A stretch of DNA of 64,000 nt from assembly GCA_050301235.1 (NCBI GenBank), contig JBNKZD010000243.1, forward strand, positions 14,208 to 78,207, in the 5' to 3' direction. Shown here in pieces: positions 7,239 through 15,497 of the stretch (positions are counted from its first letter, which is position 1; every line of letters starts with the position of its first letter). The position numbers were made by a program, and so were the translations under genes. The DNA comes from JAFGIN01 sp050301235 (lineage in GTDB: Bacteria; Fibrobacterota; Chitinivibrionia; Chitinivibrionales; Chitinispirillaceae). Below the pieces are notes generated by a model that did not search any database, had not been told where the DNA came from, and saw nothing but the letters and a program-made list of their open reading frames with translations.

Positions 7239-7262
7239 ATCCTGTTCAATCATTGAACAAGA
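7239..7262. promoter_or_regulatory. Operator-like palindrome before the antiterminator gene
   Basis: TGTTCAAT-C-ATTGAACA is a perfect 8-bp inverted repeat ending in AAGA. Related copies at 5903-5919 (TGTTCAACCATTGAACA) and 47-63 (TGTTCATCAATTGAACA) occur within the same locus. It may be a regulator site or part of a dispersed repeat. Confidence 0.45.
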
Positions 7263-7600
7263 ATAATACTAAAGAGCTCCTATATCATGCAAGAGATATA
7301 ACTCATTTCTTTTAATTTGACTTCTATAATTAATAATTTGGGCGTTTCCCCTATCGGGTGGCAGCTATCTGCCCTTTCCGTTGGGCAGGCATCACTCCTC
7401 CAGACTACACTTCATTTCGGTATTTTCTGCCCTGCGGTGAGTACACCTGGGTCAGAAAACACTACTACCCTTCATTCCATTACGGATAGCACCTTCCGTC
7501 CGAACTAACGCAGCTTAGAGCGAGGTGTCGTTGCTAAAGAGAAATTAAAATTGCAAGTATCCTTTTTTAGCCTTATAACTGCGTTTTTTTTGCTCAGTTC
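7263..7600. other. Non-coding, structure-rich leader region
   Basis: The gap between the divergent antiterminator and dprA genes holds several short GC-rich stems, for example CTGCCC-8 nt-GGGCAG at about 7369-7388 and GGTG..CACC pairs near 7435, between AT-rich flanks. No ORF has convincing composition. On the minus strand it would be the leader of the polysaccharide transcript, where an antiterminator recruitment element might lie, but I recognise no ops or JUMPstart sequence. Confidence 0.4.
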
Positions 7601-7800
7601 GCGTCACCTCTCTCACTTCGACTCTGTGACCACCTCAACCCTCTCTCCACTTCAATGGGAGTAAGCAATTGCGAATAGCTCTTTCATCCTCCCCCTCTCC
7701 ATTGCAAATGGAGAGGGGGACCAAGGCGTTGCACTGAGCGAAGTCGAATGTGGGGTGAGGCGACGCGAATACTGCGTAGTACCAGTTAACAATAATTGCT
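7600..7800. repeat. Dispersed hairpin repeat, copy 1
   Basis: CCCCCTCTCCAT (7691-7702) pairs perfectly with ATGGAGAGGGGG (7708-7719) around a 5-base loop. It is followed by GGCGTTGCACTGA, GTGAGGCGA and a TAGTACCAGTTAA tail. The same hairpin with related flanks recurs at 45620-45850 and 51640-51880, defining a dispersed non-coding repeat family. Confidence 0.75.
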
Positions 7801-7916
7801 AAAACAATGAAGCAGTTTCCATTATTTTCTAACTTCAAGGAAATTCAAGATCTCCAACCATTAATGTATATTTAATAAAATGATGCCGCTTCAGGTCACA
7901 AATTAAACGAATTGTA

Positions 7917-9032
7917 ATGAATACTATGGTACTTTTCTGGACTGCACTTAATTCTATACGGGGACTTGGGCCTGTAAAAATTGCCAAATTGATAGAACTG
8001 TTTCATAAACCAGATCTCATATTCAAGGAAAGCAGCGAGCGGCTACTTCAGACCGGTATTATTAATCAGCATTGCTGTAGTCAGATCCTCAATCCTGAGA
8101 CGCTGAAAAATGCTGAACTGCTTATCCAAAAAACCGAAAAAGCGGGAATAACCCTTCTTACCCTTTCAGATCCTCTCTATCCACAATATCTGAAAGAGAT
8201 ATTTGCTCCTCCACCGTTACTTTTTGTGAAAGGTGATCTTGCCCTTTTTAATAAACATGCAGTTTCGATTGTCGGAACACGCACTCCTACCCAATATGGA
8301 AAAGCAGCTACGCTTCAAATAGTCAAGGGTCTTGTTGAAAATAATCTTACGGTAGTGAGTGGAATGGCTCGTGGGATCGACACCATTGCTCACGAAAGTA
8401 CCTTATCGATGAATGGATCAACTATCGCTGTACTCGGTTGCGGCATTGATGTTGTCTACCCAAAATCCAATCTGGATCTGTGGGAACGAATTGGTACAAT
8501 AGGTATACTTGTTTCAGAATTCAATCCCGGTACACCACCAGAATCATACAATTTTCCGCGTCGTAATCGAATTATCAGTGGCTTGTCTGCTGCCGTGGTT
8601 GTCGTTGAAGCTGGCGAGCGGAGTGGCAGTTTGATCACATCAGACTATGCACTGCAACAAGGCCGAGAGGTGTTTGCAGTCCCAGGCCCGATTACATCAT
8701 CACTCAGTAATGGTACCTTTAAATTACTAACTGATGGTGCTACACCAGCCAGAAGTGGGCATGAGATTGCTGAATCGCTAAGTATGGTAACTCTCTCAGC
8801 CTTGAAACGTACTTCAGTCTCAGCACCACAAAAAAAACAGGTTGATCTCCCGGAAAATGAGCAGAACATATTTTCACATATCAGTGATCAGCCACTTCGA
8901 ATCGATGAGATTCTTGAACTGAGTGGCTGTGCACTCAATGATGCATTCGGGATTCTTCTGAATCTTGAATTGAAAGGTCTGATCAAACAGGTCAGCGGAC
9001 AGCAGTATGTCAGGGTTTCTGGTGATTGGTGA
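7917..9032 (+). CDS. dprA: DNA-processing protein DprA
   Basis: The 371-residue protein protects and hands incoming single-stranded DNA to RecA during transformation. It has an N-terminal SAM/helix-hairpin-helix-like region (residues 1-70) with ...LGPVKIAKLIELF. The Rossmann-like core follows, with SIVGTRTPTQYGKAAT, VVSGMARGIDTIAH, VLGCGIDVVYPKSN, PRRNRIISGLS and GSLITSDYALQQGREVFAVPG. A C-terminal winged-helix (DML1-like) domain spans about 310-371. Length and all core motifs are normal, so it should be functional. It is followed closely by divIC and then recO. Its stop codon lies in a short GGTGATT/TAGTGAC repeat run. Confidence 0.95.
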   Translation: MNTMVLFWTALNSIRGLGPVKIAKLIELFHKPDLIFKESSERLLQTGIINQHCCSQILNPETLKNAELLIQKTEKAGITLLTLSDPLYPQYLKEIFAPPPLLFVKGDLALFNKHAVSIVGTRTPTQYGKAATLQIVKGLVENNLTVVSGMARGIDTIAHESTLSMNGSTIAVLGCGIDVVYPKSNLDLWERIGTIGILVSEFNPGTPPESYNFPRRNRIISGLSAAVVVVEAGERSGSLITSDYALQQGREVFAVPGPITSSLSNGTFKLLTDGATPARSGHEIAESLSMVTLSALKRTSVSAPQKKQVDLPENEQNIFSHISDQPLRIDEILELSGCALNDAFGILLNLELKGLIKQVSGQQYVRVSGDW

Positions 9033-9051
9033 TTAGTAAATAGTGACTGGT

Positions 9052-9342
9052 ATGAAAAAACGGATACAAACAGTTATGCTCATTATTATTGCGGTAGTAC
9101 TCTTTTTCCTATCTATTTCACTCTTTGGCAATCAGGGGTTTATTACTGTTTACAAAGCATATAAACAGGACCGCGCACTGACTCAACAGATCAGCGATAG
9201 TAAAAAAACAATCGATTCGCTCAAAGATGAGATTGATCGACTTAAAAACGATACTGCTTATATCGAGCGGATTGCGCGTGAAAAACTGGGTATGGCACGA
9301 CGGAATGAGAAAATTTTTAAATTTATTGAAGAGAAGCCATGA
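9052..9342 (+). CDS. Septum formation initiator protein DivIC/FtsB family
   Basis: The 96-residue bitopic membrane protein has a short cytoplasmic start (MKKRIQ), a membrane helix at about residues 6-25, then a coiled coil (SKKTIDSLKDEIDRLKND). It ends with the family motif YIERIAREKLGMARRNEKIFKF. FtsB/DivIC acts with FtsL and FtsQ in the divisome. The ATG at 9052 is chosen over the in-frame GTG at 9043, which belongs to the repeat-like GTGACTGG. The gene starts 20 bases after dprA and probably shares its transcript. Confidence 0.85.
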   Translation: MKKRIQTVMLIIIAVVLFFLSISLFGNQGFITVYKAYKQDRALTQQISDSKKTIDSLKDEIDRLKNDTAYIERIAREKLGMARRNEKIFKFIEEKP

Positions 9343-9364
9343 ATCCATGTTGACAGATACTTTT

Positions 9365-9450
9365 TAAGGTGGCTTCGAGAGCCTCAGCCACCGGTTGACT
9401 GAGGTTCTCGAAGTCCCGTTGACTGAGGCACTCGAAGTCACCATCAGAAA
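9365..9450. repeat. Dispersed palindromic repeat (GAGGnnCTCGAAGTC type)
   Basis: Two direct copies of GTTGACTGAGGNNCTCGAAGTC lie at about 9394-9440, preceded by an inverted partner GGCTTCGAGAGCCTCAGCCACC at 9371-9392. This resembles the short palindromic repeats common between genes in many Bacteria. It is non-coding. Confidence 0.65.
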
Positions 9451-9487
9451 CAATTTACATTACAATTTTACCAGTCACTAATTCCCC

Positions 9488-10255
9488 ATGAGTATCCATA
9501 AAACAAACTCCATAGTACTTTCCACCACCCCTTTCAGGGAATCAAGTCTTATTTGTACTCTATTCAGTGAAGACTACGGTCGGTTTCAGGGAATTGCAAA
9601 GGGGGTACGATCTTCATCAAAACATACCACTCCTCTGGAACGAGGTATGCTGATTGAACATGTTGTCTATGTTAAAAAAACACGCGAAATCCAGACTCTT
9701 GCGAATATTCAGATTGGTAATTTTTTTCCTGAAATCAGGGGTGACATCGAACGAACTGCTGTCAGAGATACTGCGTTTGAACTTCTTTTATCATCACTTA
9801 AAGCCGGAGACCGTAATCCTGAACTGTTCTCACTGGTTGAAGAGTTTCTCAATGCAATATCGCAAATCAATAACAGAAACAACCATTTACTGCATTTGTT
9901 GTGGGTGTTTCATTTCCGGTTTGCATCAGTAATGGGGTTTGAATGTAATTTTTCAACCTGCATCCAATGCAATTGTACCATTTTACCAACACATTCCTCA
10001 ACATATCTGATTCATGAACAGGGTGGGGTGACCTGCGCCCATTGTGGAGAATTACATGCCGATAGCAATCTGCATATCCCATCAGAAATACTTTTTTTAA
10101 ACAGTGACCCCAATCCTGGTACTGGAATGAACATTTCCCTATCTTTAAGGGAATGGTTGAGACTGATTCGTCTGGCATCAGCGTATTGCAGAATTCATCT
10201 GGAATTGAAATATCCATTCCGATCGATTGATTTTATGGAACAGGTGTTTATTTGA
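9488..10255 (+). CDS. recO: DNA repair protein RecO
   Basis: The 255-residue protein has the N-terminal OB-fold start (NSIVLSTTPFRESSLICTLFSEDYGRFQGIAKGVRSS), a helical middle domain, and a cysteine-rich segment at about 155-185 (CNFSTCIQCNC...CAHCG) that would form the zinc site. RecO loads RecA onto SSB-coated DNA with RecR. The length is normal for the family. It follows dprA and divIC on the plus strand, a DNA-recombination and cell-cycle grouping, and it converges on the ATPase gene at 10266. Confidence 0.92.
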   Translation: MSIHKTNSIVLSTTPFRESSLICTLFSEDYGRFQGIAKGVRSSSKHTTPLERGMLIEHVVYVKKTREIQTLANIQIGNFFPEIRGDIERTAVRDTAFELLLSSLKAGDRNPELFSLVEEFLNAISQINNRNNHLLHLLWVFHFRFASVMGFECNFSTCIQCNCTILPTHSSTYLIHEQGGVTCAHCGELHADSNLHIPSEILFLNSDPNPGTGMNISLSLREWLRLIRLASAYCRIHLELKYPFRSIDFMEQVFI

Positions 10256-10265
10256 TAATGTTTTA

Positions 10266-11441
10266 CTAATTAAATAAGAATGGAACTTCTGGTTTATGAA
10301 TCAGTGGATTTAAGACTGTAATATTTCGAATTGATGCCTGCTGAGTTCCATTGTAGATCACTATTCCATTTGCACAATTATTATTTCCAACAATATTACA
10401 AAATCTCTCGATACCATCAAGAAATGATCCATTAAATGTCTCGGCAGATTTTATTTCAACCGGAACCAGCAGACTTCCATTTCGTATTAATAAATCAACT
10501 TCATTTCCATGGGTATCCCTGAAAAAATAAAGATCTGCTCTTTTTCCAGCGTTATTATATCCCTTCAAAATGTCTATTATCATAAAATTTTCATACAATC
10601 CACCTCTCAATGGATCTCTATACAGTTGCGCTTCATCACGTATGCCAAGTAAAAAAGCTGCAAGCCCAGTGTCGGTAAAATAAATTTTTGGCGACTTGAT
10701 CACTCGTTTTCCGATATTGGTGCTCCAGGCTTGTAGCTCATAAATCAAATAAGAAGCCTTTAGCAAGCTAATCCAGTTTTTCACAGTTGTTGCTGATACT
10801 CCAACATCATTTGAAAGAGATTGGTAATTAACCACCTGACCTATACGCCCAGCTAACAAAGTGAGAAATTTTTCAAACAAGGAAAGATCCTTTATATTAG
10901 CCATCAATCGAAGATCCCGTTCAATATATGTTTGCACATAGCTATTGAAAAACCGATCAATTGACACTTTTTGCTCATAGATCCGAGGGTATCCACCATT
11001 AACAATCAATTTGAACGTATTCGTTTCCACTCCAAACTGCTGAATCTCCTTAAATGTAAATGGTAAGAGAGTTAATATTGCTGTTCTCCCGGCCAGTGAT
11101 TGAGAAATTGCTTCCTGGAGTAACGGTTGGTGACTCCCGGTAACAATAAAATATCCGGGCATATTTTTTTTATCCACAATGCCCTGAATATAAGACAACA
11201 ACTCTGGAGCCCGCTGAATCTCATCTAAAATTGCTCCCTCTGGAAACTGGTTAAGAAACCCGCGCGGATCAAGCAGTGCGATCTGCCTTGTATCAGGGTC
11301 TTCAAGCGAACAATATGGTTTTTCTGGAAATGTCATCTGTACGAGGGTCGTTTTTCCCGATTGCCGTGGTCCCACAATCGTCACAACAGGAAATTCCTTC
11401 GCTGCAGATACCAGTTCTAAAGAAACAGTTCTTTTAATCAT
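10266..11441 (-). CDS. DUF4143-type AAA ATPase
   Basis: The 391-residue protein has a P-loop at residues 22-32 (IVGPRQSGKTT), a Walker B-like LDEIQRAPELL, and an arginine-bearing TGSHQPLL sensor segment. These are followed by the DUF4143 winged helix and a C-terminal PD-(D/E)xK-like region (ADLYFFRDTHGNEVDLLI ... VPVEIKSAETF). The architecture is that of the widespread archaeal/bacterial ATPase family of unclear role. A second, only distantly similar copy lies at 18263-19420. Two clean inverted repeats upstream, one matching the CRP consensus exactly, suggest regulation. It is preceded by a strong terminator, so it is its own transcription unit. Confidence 0.85.
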   Translation of the reverse strand: MIKRTVSLELVSAAKEFPVVTIVGPRQSGKTTLVQMTFPEKPYCSLEDPDTRQIALLDPRGFLNQFPEGAILDEIQRAPELLSYIQGIVDKKNMPGYFIVTGSHQPLLQEAISQSLAGRTAILTLLPFTFKEIQQFGVETNTFKLIVNGGYPRIYEQKVSIDRFFNSYVQTYIERDLRLMANIKDLSLFEKFLTLLAGRIGQVVNYQSLSNDVGVSATTVKNWISLLKASYLIYELQAWSTNIGKRVIKSPKIYFTDTGLAAFLLGIRDEAQLYRDPLRGGLYENFMIIDILKGYNNAGKRADLYFFRDTHGNEVDLLIRNGSLLVPVEIKSAETFNGSFLDGIERFCNIVGNNNCANGIVIYNGTQQASIRNITVLNPLIHKPEVPFLFN

Positions 11442-11461
11442 ATCTTAAAAATGCAATACCT

Positions 11462-11524
11462 TTGTGAAAATCACAAGTTGAACTTTGGATTTTCACAAAT
11501 TATGTGATCTATATCACATAATTA
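11462..11524. promoter_or_regulatory. Palindromic operators, one matching the CRP/FNR consensus
   Basis: TTGTGAAAATCACAA lies at 11462-11476. At 11503-11518 TGTGATCTATATCACA fits TGTGA-N6-TCACA exactly, and the symmetry extends outwards to AATTATGTGAT...ATCACATAATT. Both lie within 80 bases upstream of the ATPase start at 11441. Whether the cell has a matching regulator cannot be seen here. Confidence 0.5.
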
Positions 11525-11593
11525 TATAGAAAAGCCTTGTTTAAAACTAAATGCTTCAGCTTGCAGATTTGGATACAATTTCCGCACACCCAT

Positions 11594-11630
11594 AAAAAAT
11601 GCCTCCCATCATAAAAACAGGAGGCATTTA
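11594..11630 (-). terminator. Intrinsic terminator after tssH/clpV
   Basis: AAATGCCTCC (11597-11606) and GGAGGCATTT (11620-11629) form a 10-bp perfect stem with a 13-base loop. On the minus strand it is followed by a run of six T. It lies 27 bases beyond the stop of the ClpV gene. Confidence 0.8.
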
Positions 11631-11656
11631 AAAACGCTCTATTTGCAATAATTCAG

Positions 11657-14392
11657 TTAAGCGTTCTCAGTCTCCGCCTCGGCCTCAACTTCTCCGCCTT
11701 CCTCTTCCCTGGGAATAACCGAAGTCGCATCTTCATCCTCTATATCACCCTCTTCAGAGAAGATAATCTCAAAATCACCCTCTTCAGTGGCTCCGATATG
11801 AAGACGTGTATACTTTTTGTCTTCTTCACCAAGATGCAGCAGCAACTGACGCGAAATTCCCGGAAGCAGCGACTGATCGATAACTGCATCGGCGTTACGC
11901 GCTCCCGCTTCAACCGCCGTACAGTTTTCCGCAATCTGATCGATAAGATCCGGTGAACAACTGAAAGTGATCCCGTGCGTTTTACGGATGCGCTGAGCGA
12001 TTTTATCAAGCTTGAGTGCAACCACTCCACGCATCACTTCTTTCGACAGCGGACGGAACGGAACGATCTTGCATCTGCCCAGAAGTGCTGGCTGAAAATG
12101 TGCACTCAGCCGCGGACGGATTGCTTCAATAAGTTCTTTATCGGTAACCGGCTTTTCTTCATCAGTACAGAGCTCAACAATAAGATCTGATGCCAGATTG
12201 GAGGTCATGATTATCAGTGTATTTCTGAAATTGATCTCGCGCCCTTCACCATCACGCATGAACCCTTTGTCAAACACCTGATAAAACAGGTTCATCACTT
12301 CAAGATGCGCTTTCTCGACTTCGTCAAGAATAACGACCGAGTAGGGTTTCTGACGAACCGCTTCAGTGAGAATACCACCTTCACCATATCCGACATATCC
12401 CGGAGGCGAACCTTTTAGCTGTGAAACCGTATGTTTTTCCTGATATTCCGACATGTTAATGACCGTCATGAACTTCTCACCACCAAAGAGTGAATCGGCA
12501 AGAGCGAGTGCACATTCTGTTTTACCAACACCGGATGGCCCGGTAAAGAGAAATACGCCAAGTGGCGCATCGGGATTACCCATACCGGTTTTTGATGAAC
12601 GGATGGTGTTTGCCAGTTCAGCAATCGCTGCATCCTGACCAATAACGCGTTCACCAAGTTTTTCTTCAATCTCAAGCAGCGCCTTGGCTTCATCCTTGAC
12701 CATTGATCCAATTGGAATACCGGTCCAGTCAGCAATTACCTGAGCACACACTGCAGCCGAGACATGTGAGAACACCATCGGATACTCACCCTGTGCATCC
12801 GAGAGCTCCTTCATGGCATCTTCAACAGCTTTGTTTTTGGTTTCAAGAACCGATCCTGCAGCTTTGTCTTCACGGGCTTTAACGAGCTCGTCCTGAAGAG
12901 CGATTACCTTTGCTGCAAGCTCCTTTTCTTTTGTCCACTTTTCGGTAAGATAGGCGATCTCTTCCTTCTTTGATGTAATCATGTCTTTGCATGCAGTGAT
13001 TGTCTCTTCTGCAATAGGAAGTCCGGCTTCAAGGTCTTTTGTAAGCGTCTTGAGTTCAAGTTCGGCATTGAGCAGTGCACGTTCTGCGATGTCCAGAGAT
13101 GCCGGCTTGGTTGCCTGACTCATACGTACCCGTGCACATGCCGTATCGAGCACATCAACAGCTTTGTCCGGAAGTTGTCTTCCGGAGATATAACGATGTG
13201 AATATGAAACTGCAGCCTTAATGCCTTCATAAGCGATACGTACCTTATGGTGCTTTTCATAGCTCTTTGCAATACCGCGAAGCATGATCGAACAACGCTC
13301 TTCATCGGGTTCATCGATTTTGACAAGCTGGAATCTTCTTGCAAGCGCCGGATCTTTTTCGAAATATTTGCGATATTCCGACCAGGTAGTGGCAGCAAGT
13401 GTCCGCAGCTCTCCACGCGCAAGTGCAGGCTTCAGAAGGTTTGCAGCATCATTCTGCCCTGCAGCTCCACCGGCACCAATCAGCGTGTGTGCTTCATCGA
13501 TAAACAATATTGTTGGTTTCGGACTGTTTTTTATGGCATCAATAACATTTTTCAGCCTTTTTTCAAATTCACCTTTGACACTTGCCCCTGCCTGAAGTAA
13601 CCCGAGGTCAAGACCCCAGAGGTCAACGTTTTTCAGGTGATCGGGAACATCACCGGCAGCAATCCGCAACGCGATACCTTCAATAATAGCTGTTTTTCCA
13701 ACGCCAGCTTCACCAACAAGAATCGGGTTGTTTTTACGACGACGGTTAAGAATATCCAGCGCCTGACGAATCTCATCATCTCGGCCGAGGATCGGATCGA
13801 TTTTACCGCTTTTAGCCTGTTCTGTAAAGTTTGTACAGAACTGCCCGAGAATTTCTTCACCCGCTTCAGCAGTCATCCCGGCCGAATCACCTGACTTTGC
13901 AGAAGCTCCACCACCGCTGTATTCCACTGATGATGCAACTATTTTCAAAAAATTGCTTTTCAGCGCTTCAATATCGATCTTTCTAAGAAATTCTGATGAT
14001 AAACTCAGTGCCATCTGGCTTTTTTCAAGTGCAGCAATGAGCAGCGTTCCCGATGTCACCTTTGGTAAACCATAATTCAGTGATGCATAACTCCAGGCAC
14101 CTTCGATAGCTTCAAGGAAGGGTGGTGAAAATGATGGCTTTCCGGTATTGCCACTCTTAAACGATTCAAGATCCTTCTGGATTGCTTTTCGAAGATGCGC
14201 AGTGTCAATATTGAAATGGTTCAGAATAATCACCGGATCATTCTGCTGAAGATCAAGGAACTCGATAAACAGATGTTCCCACCGGACCTCATAATGACCA
14301 CGGCTGACACATGCACCAACAGCACGCTCCAGTACTTTTGTACAGGTGTCGTTAAGCGTTTGAAGCAACGGCCTGATGTCTTTGACAATCAT
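11657..14392 (-). CDS. clpV: Type VI secretion ATPase TssH/ClpV
   Basis: This is a 911-residue class-1 AAA+ disaggregase. It has an N-terminal Clp repeat domain, a first P-loop (PILVGEAGVGKTAII) at about residues 222-236, a shortened coiled-coil middle domain, a second P-loop (FLFTGPSGVGKTECALALA) at about 617-635, and an acidic C-terminal tail rich in Glu. ClpV dismantles the contracted T6SS sheath for recycling. The context with tssE, tssF and tssG upstream identifies it as ClpV rather than ClpB. AAAGGAG sits eight bases before the ATG. A terminator follows the gene. Confidence 0.92.
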   Translation of the reverse strand: MIVKDIRPLLQTLNDTCTKVLERAVGACVSRGHYEVRWEHLFIEFLDLQQNDPVIILNHFNIDTAHLRKAIQKDLESFKSGNTGKPSFSPPFLEAIEGAWSYASLNYGLPKVTSGTLLIAALEKSQMALSLSSEFLRKIDIEALKSNFLKIVASSVEYSGGGASAKSGDSAGMTAEAGEEILGQFCTNFTEQAKSGKIDPILGRDDEIRQALDILNRRRKNNPILVGEAGVGKTAIIEGIALRIAAGDVPDHLKNVDLWGLDLGLLQAGASVKGEFEKRLKNVIDAIKNSPKPTILFIDEAHTLIGAGGAAGQNDAANLLKPALARGELRTLAATTWSEYRKYFEKDPALARRFQLVKIDEPDEERCSIMLRGIAKSYEKHHKVRIAYEGIKAAVSYSHRYISGRQLPDKAVDVLDTACARVRMSQATKPASLDIAERALLNAELELKTLTKDLEAGLPIAEETITACKDMITSKKEEIAYLTEKWTKEKELAAKVIALQDELVKAREDKAAGSVLETKNKAVEDAMKELSDAQGEYPMVFSHVSAAVCAQVIADWTGIPIGSMVKDEAKALLEIEEKLGERVIGQDAAIAELANTIRSSKTGMGNPDAPLGVFLFTGPSGVGKTECALALADSLFGGEKFMTVINMSEYQEKHTVSQLKGSPPGYVGYGEGGILTEAVRQKPYSVVILDEVEKAHLEVMNLFYQVFDKGFMRDGEGREINFRNTLIIMTSNLASDLIVELCTDEEKPVTDKELIEAIRPRLSAHFQPALLGRCKIVPFRPLSKEVMRGVVALKLDKIAQRIRKTHGITFSCSPDLIDQIAENCTAVEAGARNADAVIDQSLLPGISRQLLLHLGEEDKKYTRLHIGATEEGDFEIIFSEEGDIEDEDATSVIPREEEGGEVEAEAETENA

Positions 14393-14439
14393 GGGTGTAT
14401 TCTCCTTTTTGAGATTTAAAGTTAAATGAGGTATTTACT

Positions 14440-14545
14440 AACTTTTCATAATCACCCTTCGATTCAACTCAGGGTGAGCGCTTACGATGATATAAACCCG
14501 CTCATACTGAGTTTATCGAAGTATGAAGCAAACATTGCAATCACC
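14440..14545. repeat. Dispersed palindromic repeat between tssG and clpV
   Basis: CCTTCGATTCAACTCAGGGTGAGCG and CGCTCATACTGAGTTTATCGAAG (given here as two short arms around a 25-base loop) are imperfect inverted copies of the common 'ttcgataaactcagtatgagc' type of genomic repeat. It lies inside the T6SS gene block and might affect mRNA stability between the two genes. Confidence 0.65.
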
Positions 14546-14555
14546 TTCAGTGTTT

Positions 14556-15497
14556 CTATTCTATTACAACAGACTGAATATCTGTCCTTGATGACGACTT
14601 TCCAAGTGAGGAAGTTGTTCCCAGCCGTGAATTGTCCCATCCTAGACATACCGGAACCAGCTCCATACTTTGAAGCTGTACTTCAATATCAAAATCGAGC
14701 GGATCAGTAATATAACCTCTGATAATCGACTGCATCGTTTTGATATTTTCAGAACCATTCAGATACGTTTCGTAAACTTCCCGTTTAAGCGGACCAACCA
14801 CAACTCTGAATTTACCGGACACATCATAAAATGTCGTTCCGCATAAGGCTGTCATTCCCAACCTGCTGTCAATTCCCACCTGTGTCTTTTCTCTCAATGG
14901 GGTCCACCGTGGGAAGAACTGCTCAATCCGGACCGGTATGTTGCCAAAATAATCACTTAACATAGCTTCAAGAGCAGCAGGCCCTCTACGTAATCCGGCC
15001 AGTATACCGCAATATGCCATTAACCGTACCTGCTCTTTTGACATCGTCTCACTGGTACATCCGGTAAGTTTTCCGATATTTTTAGATAAAAGATCACTGC
15101 CATCACTGGTAAAAGACTTGATAAAATGGTACTTTTTCCAGGATTTGTAAAAAAGCGTATGGAAACGATGATTGAAAATCGTGAGAAAATTATATAACGG
15201 TGGCGCCTGCTCCTGACGACGAGACAAATATTCAGAGAAGTAAACCGGAAGCGGTGATGTTACGCCGACAAGCCCCATAAACGAGAGCATCATCACAAAC
15301 ATGCCTCGTCCCTCACGTATTCCTGCAATATCGTTGGGCGGGAAACTTATTGATGGATCGGGGACAAACCGGATTTTACCAGTATCGATCGGATTGCGTA
15401 CACCCTGATTCTGAAAAAACTCCTCGATCAGCGAAACCGCCTGAAAGAAATTGAACTGATGATACTCTTTCTGAAGTCGTTCGCTCAGACTGGCCAT
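14556..15497 (-). CDS. tssG: Type VI secretion baseplate protein TssG
   Basis: The protein is about 313 residues from the ATG at 15495-15497, which has GAAAGG upstream; the ORF could start eight codons earlier. Family marks are FFQAVSLIEEFF near the N-terminus, the segment FMGLVGVTSPLPVYFSEYL, GLRRGPAALEAMLSDYFG, and the C-terminal LGWDNSRLGTTSSLG. TssG (VasB/ImpH) joins TssE, TssF and TssK in the baseplate wedge. The start overlaps the end of tssF by 13 bases, so the two are surely co-translated. Confidence 0.92.
   Translation of the reverse strand: MASLSERLQKEYHQFNFFQAVSLIEEFFQNQGVRNPIDTGKIRFVPDPSISFPPNDIAGIREGRGMFVMMLSFMGLVGVTSPLPVYFSEYLSRRQEQAPPLYNFLTIFNHRFHTLFYKSWKKYHFIKSFTSDGSDLLSKNIGKLTGCTSETMSKEQVRLMAYCGILAGLRRGPAALEAMLSDYFGNIPVRIEQFFPRWTPLREKTQVGIDSRLGMTALCGTTFYDVSGKFRVVVGPLKREVYETYLNGSENIKTMQSIIRGYITDPLDFDIEVQLQSMELVPVCLGWDNSRLGTTSSLGKSSSRTDIQSVVIE

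Noticed and set aside
7635..7838. Minus-strand ORF of 67 codons
   Set aside because: It is a read-through of repeat copy 1; the frame is not shared with the other copies.
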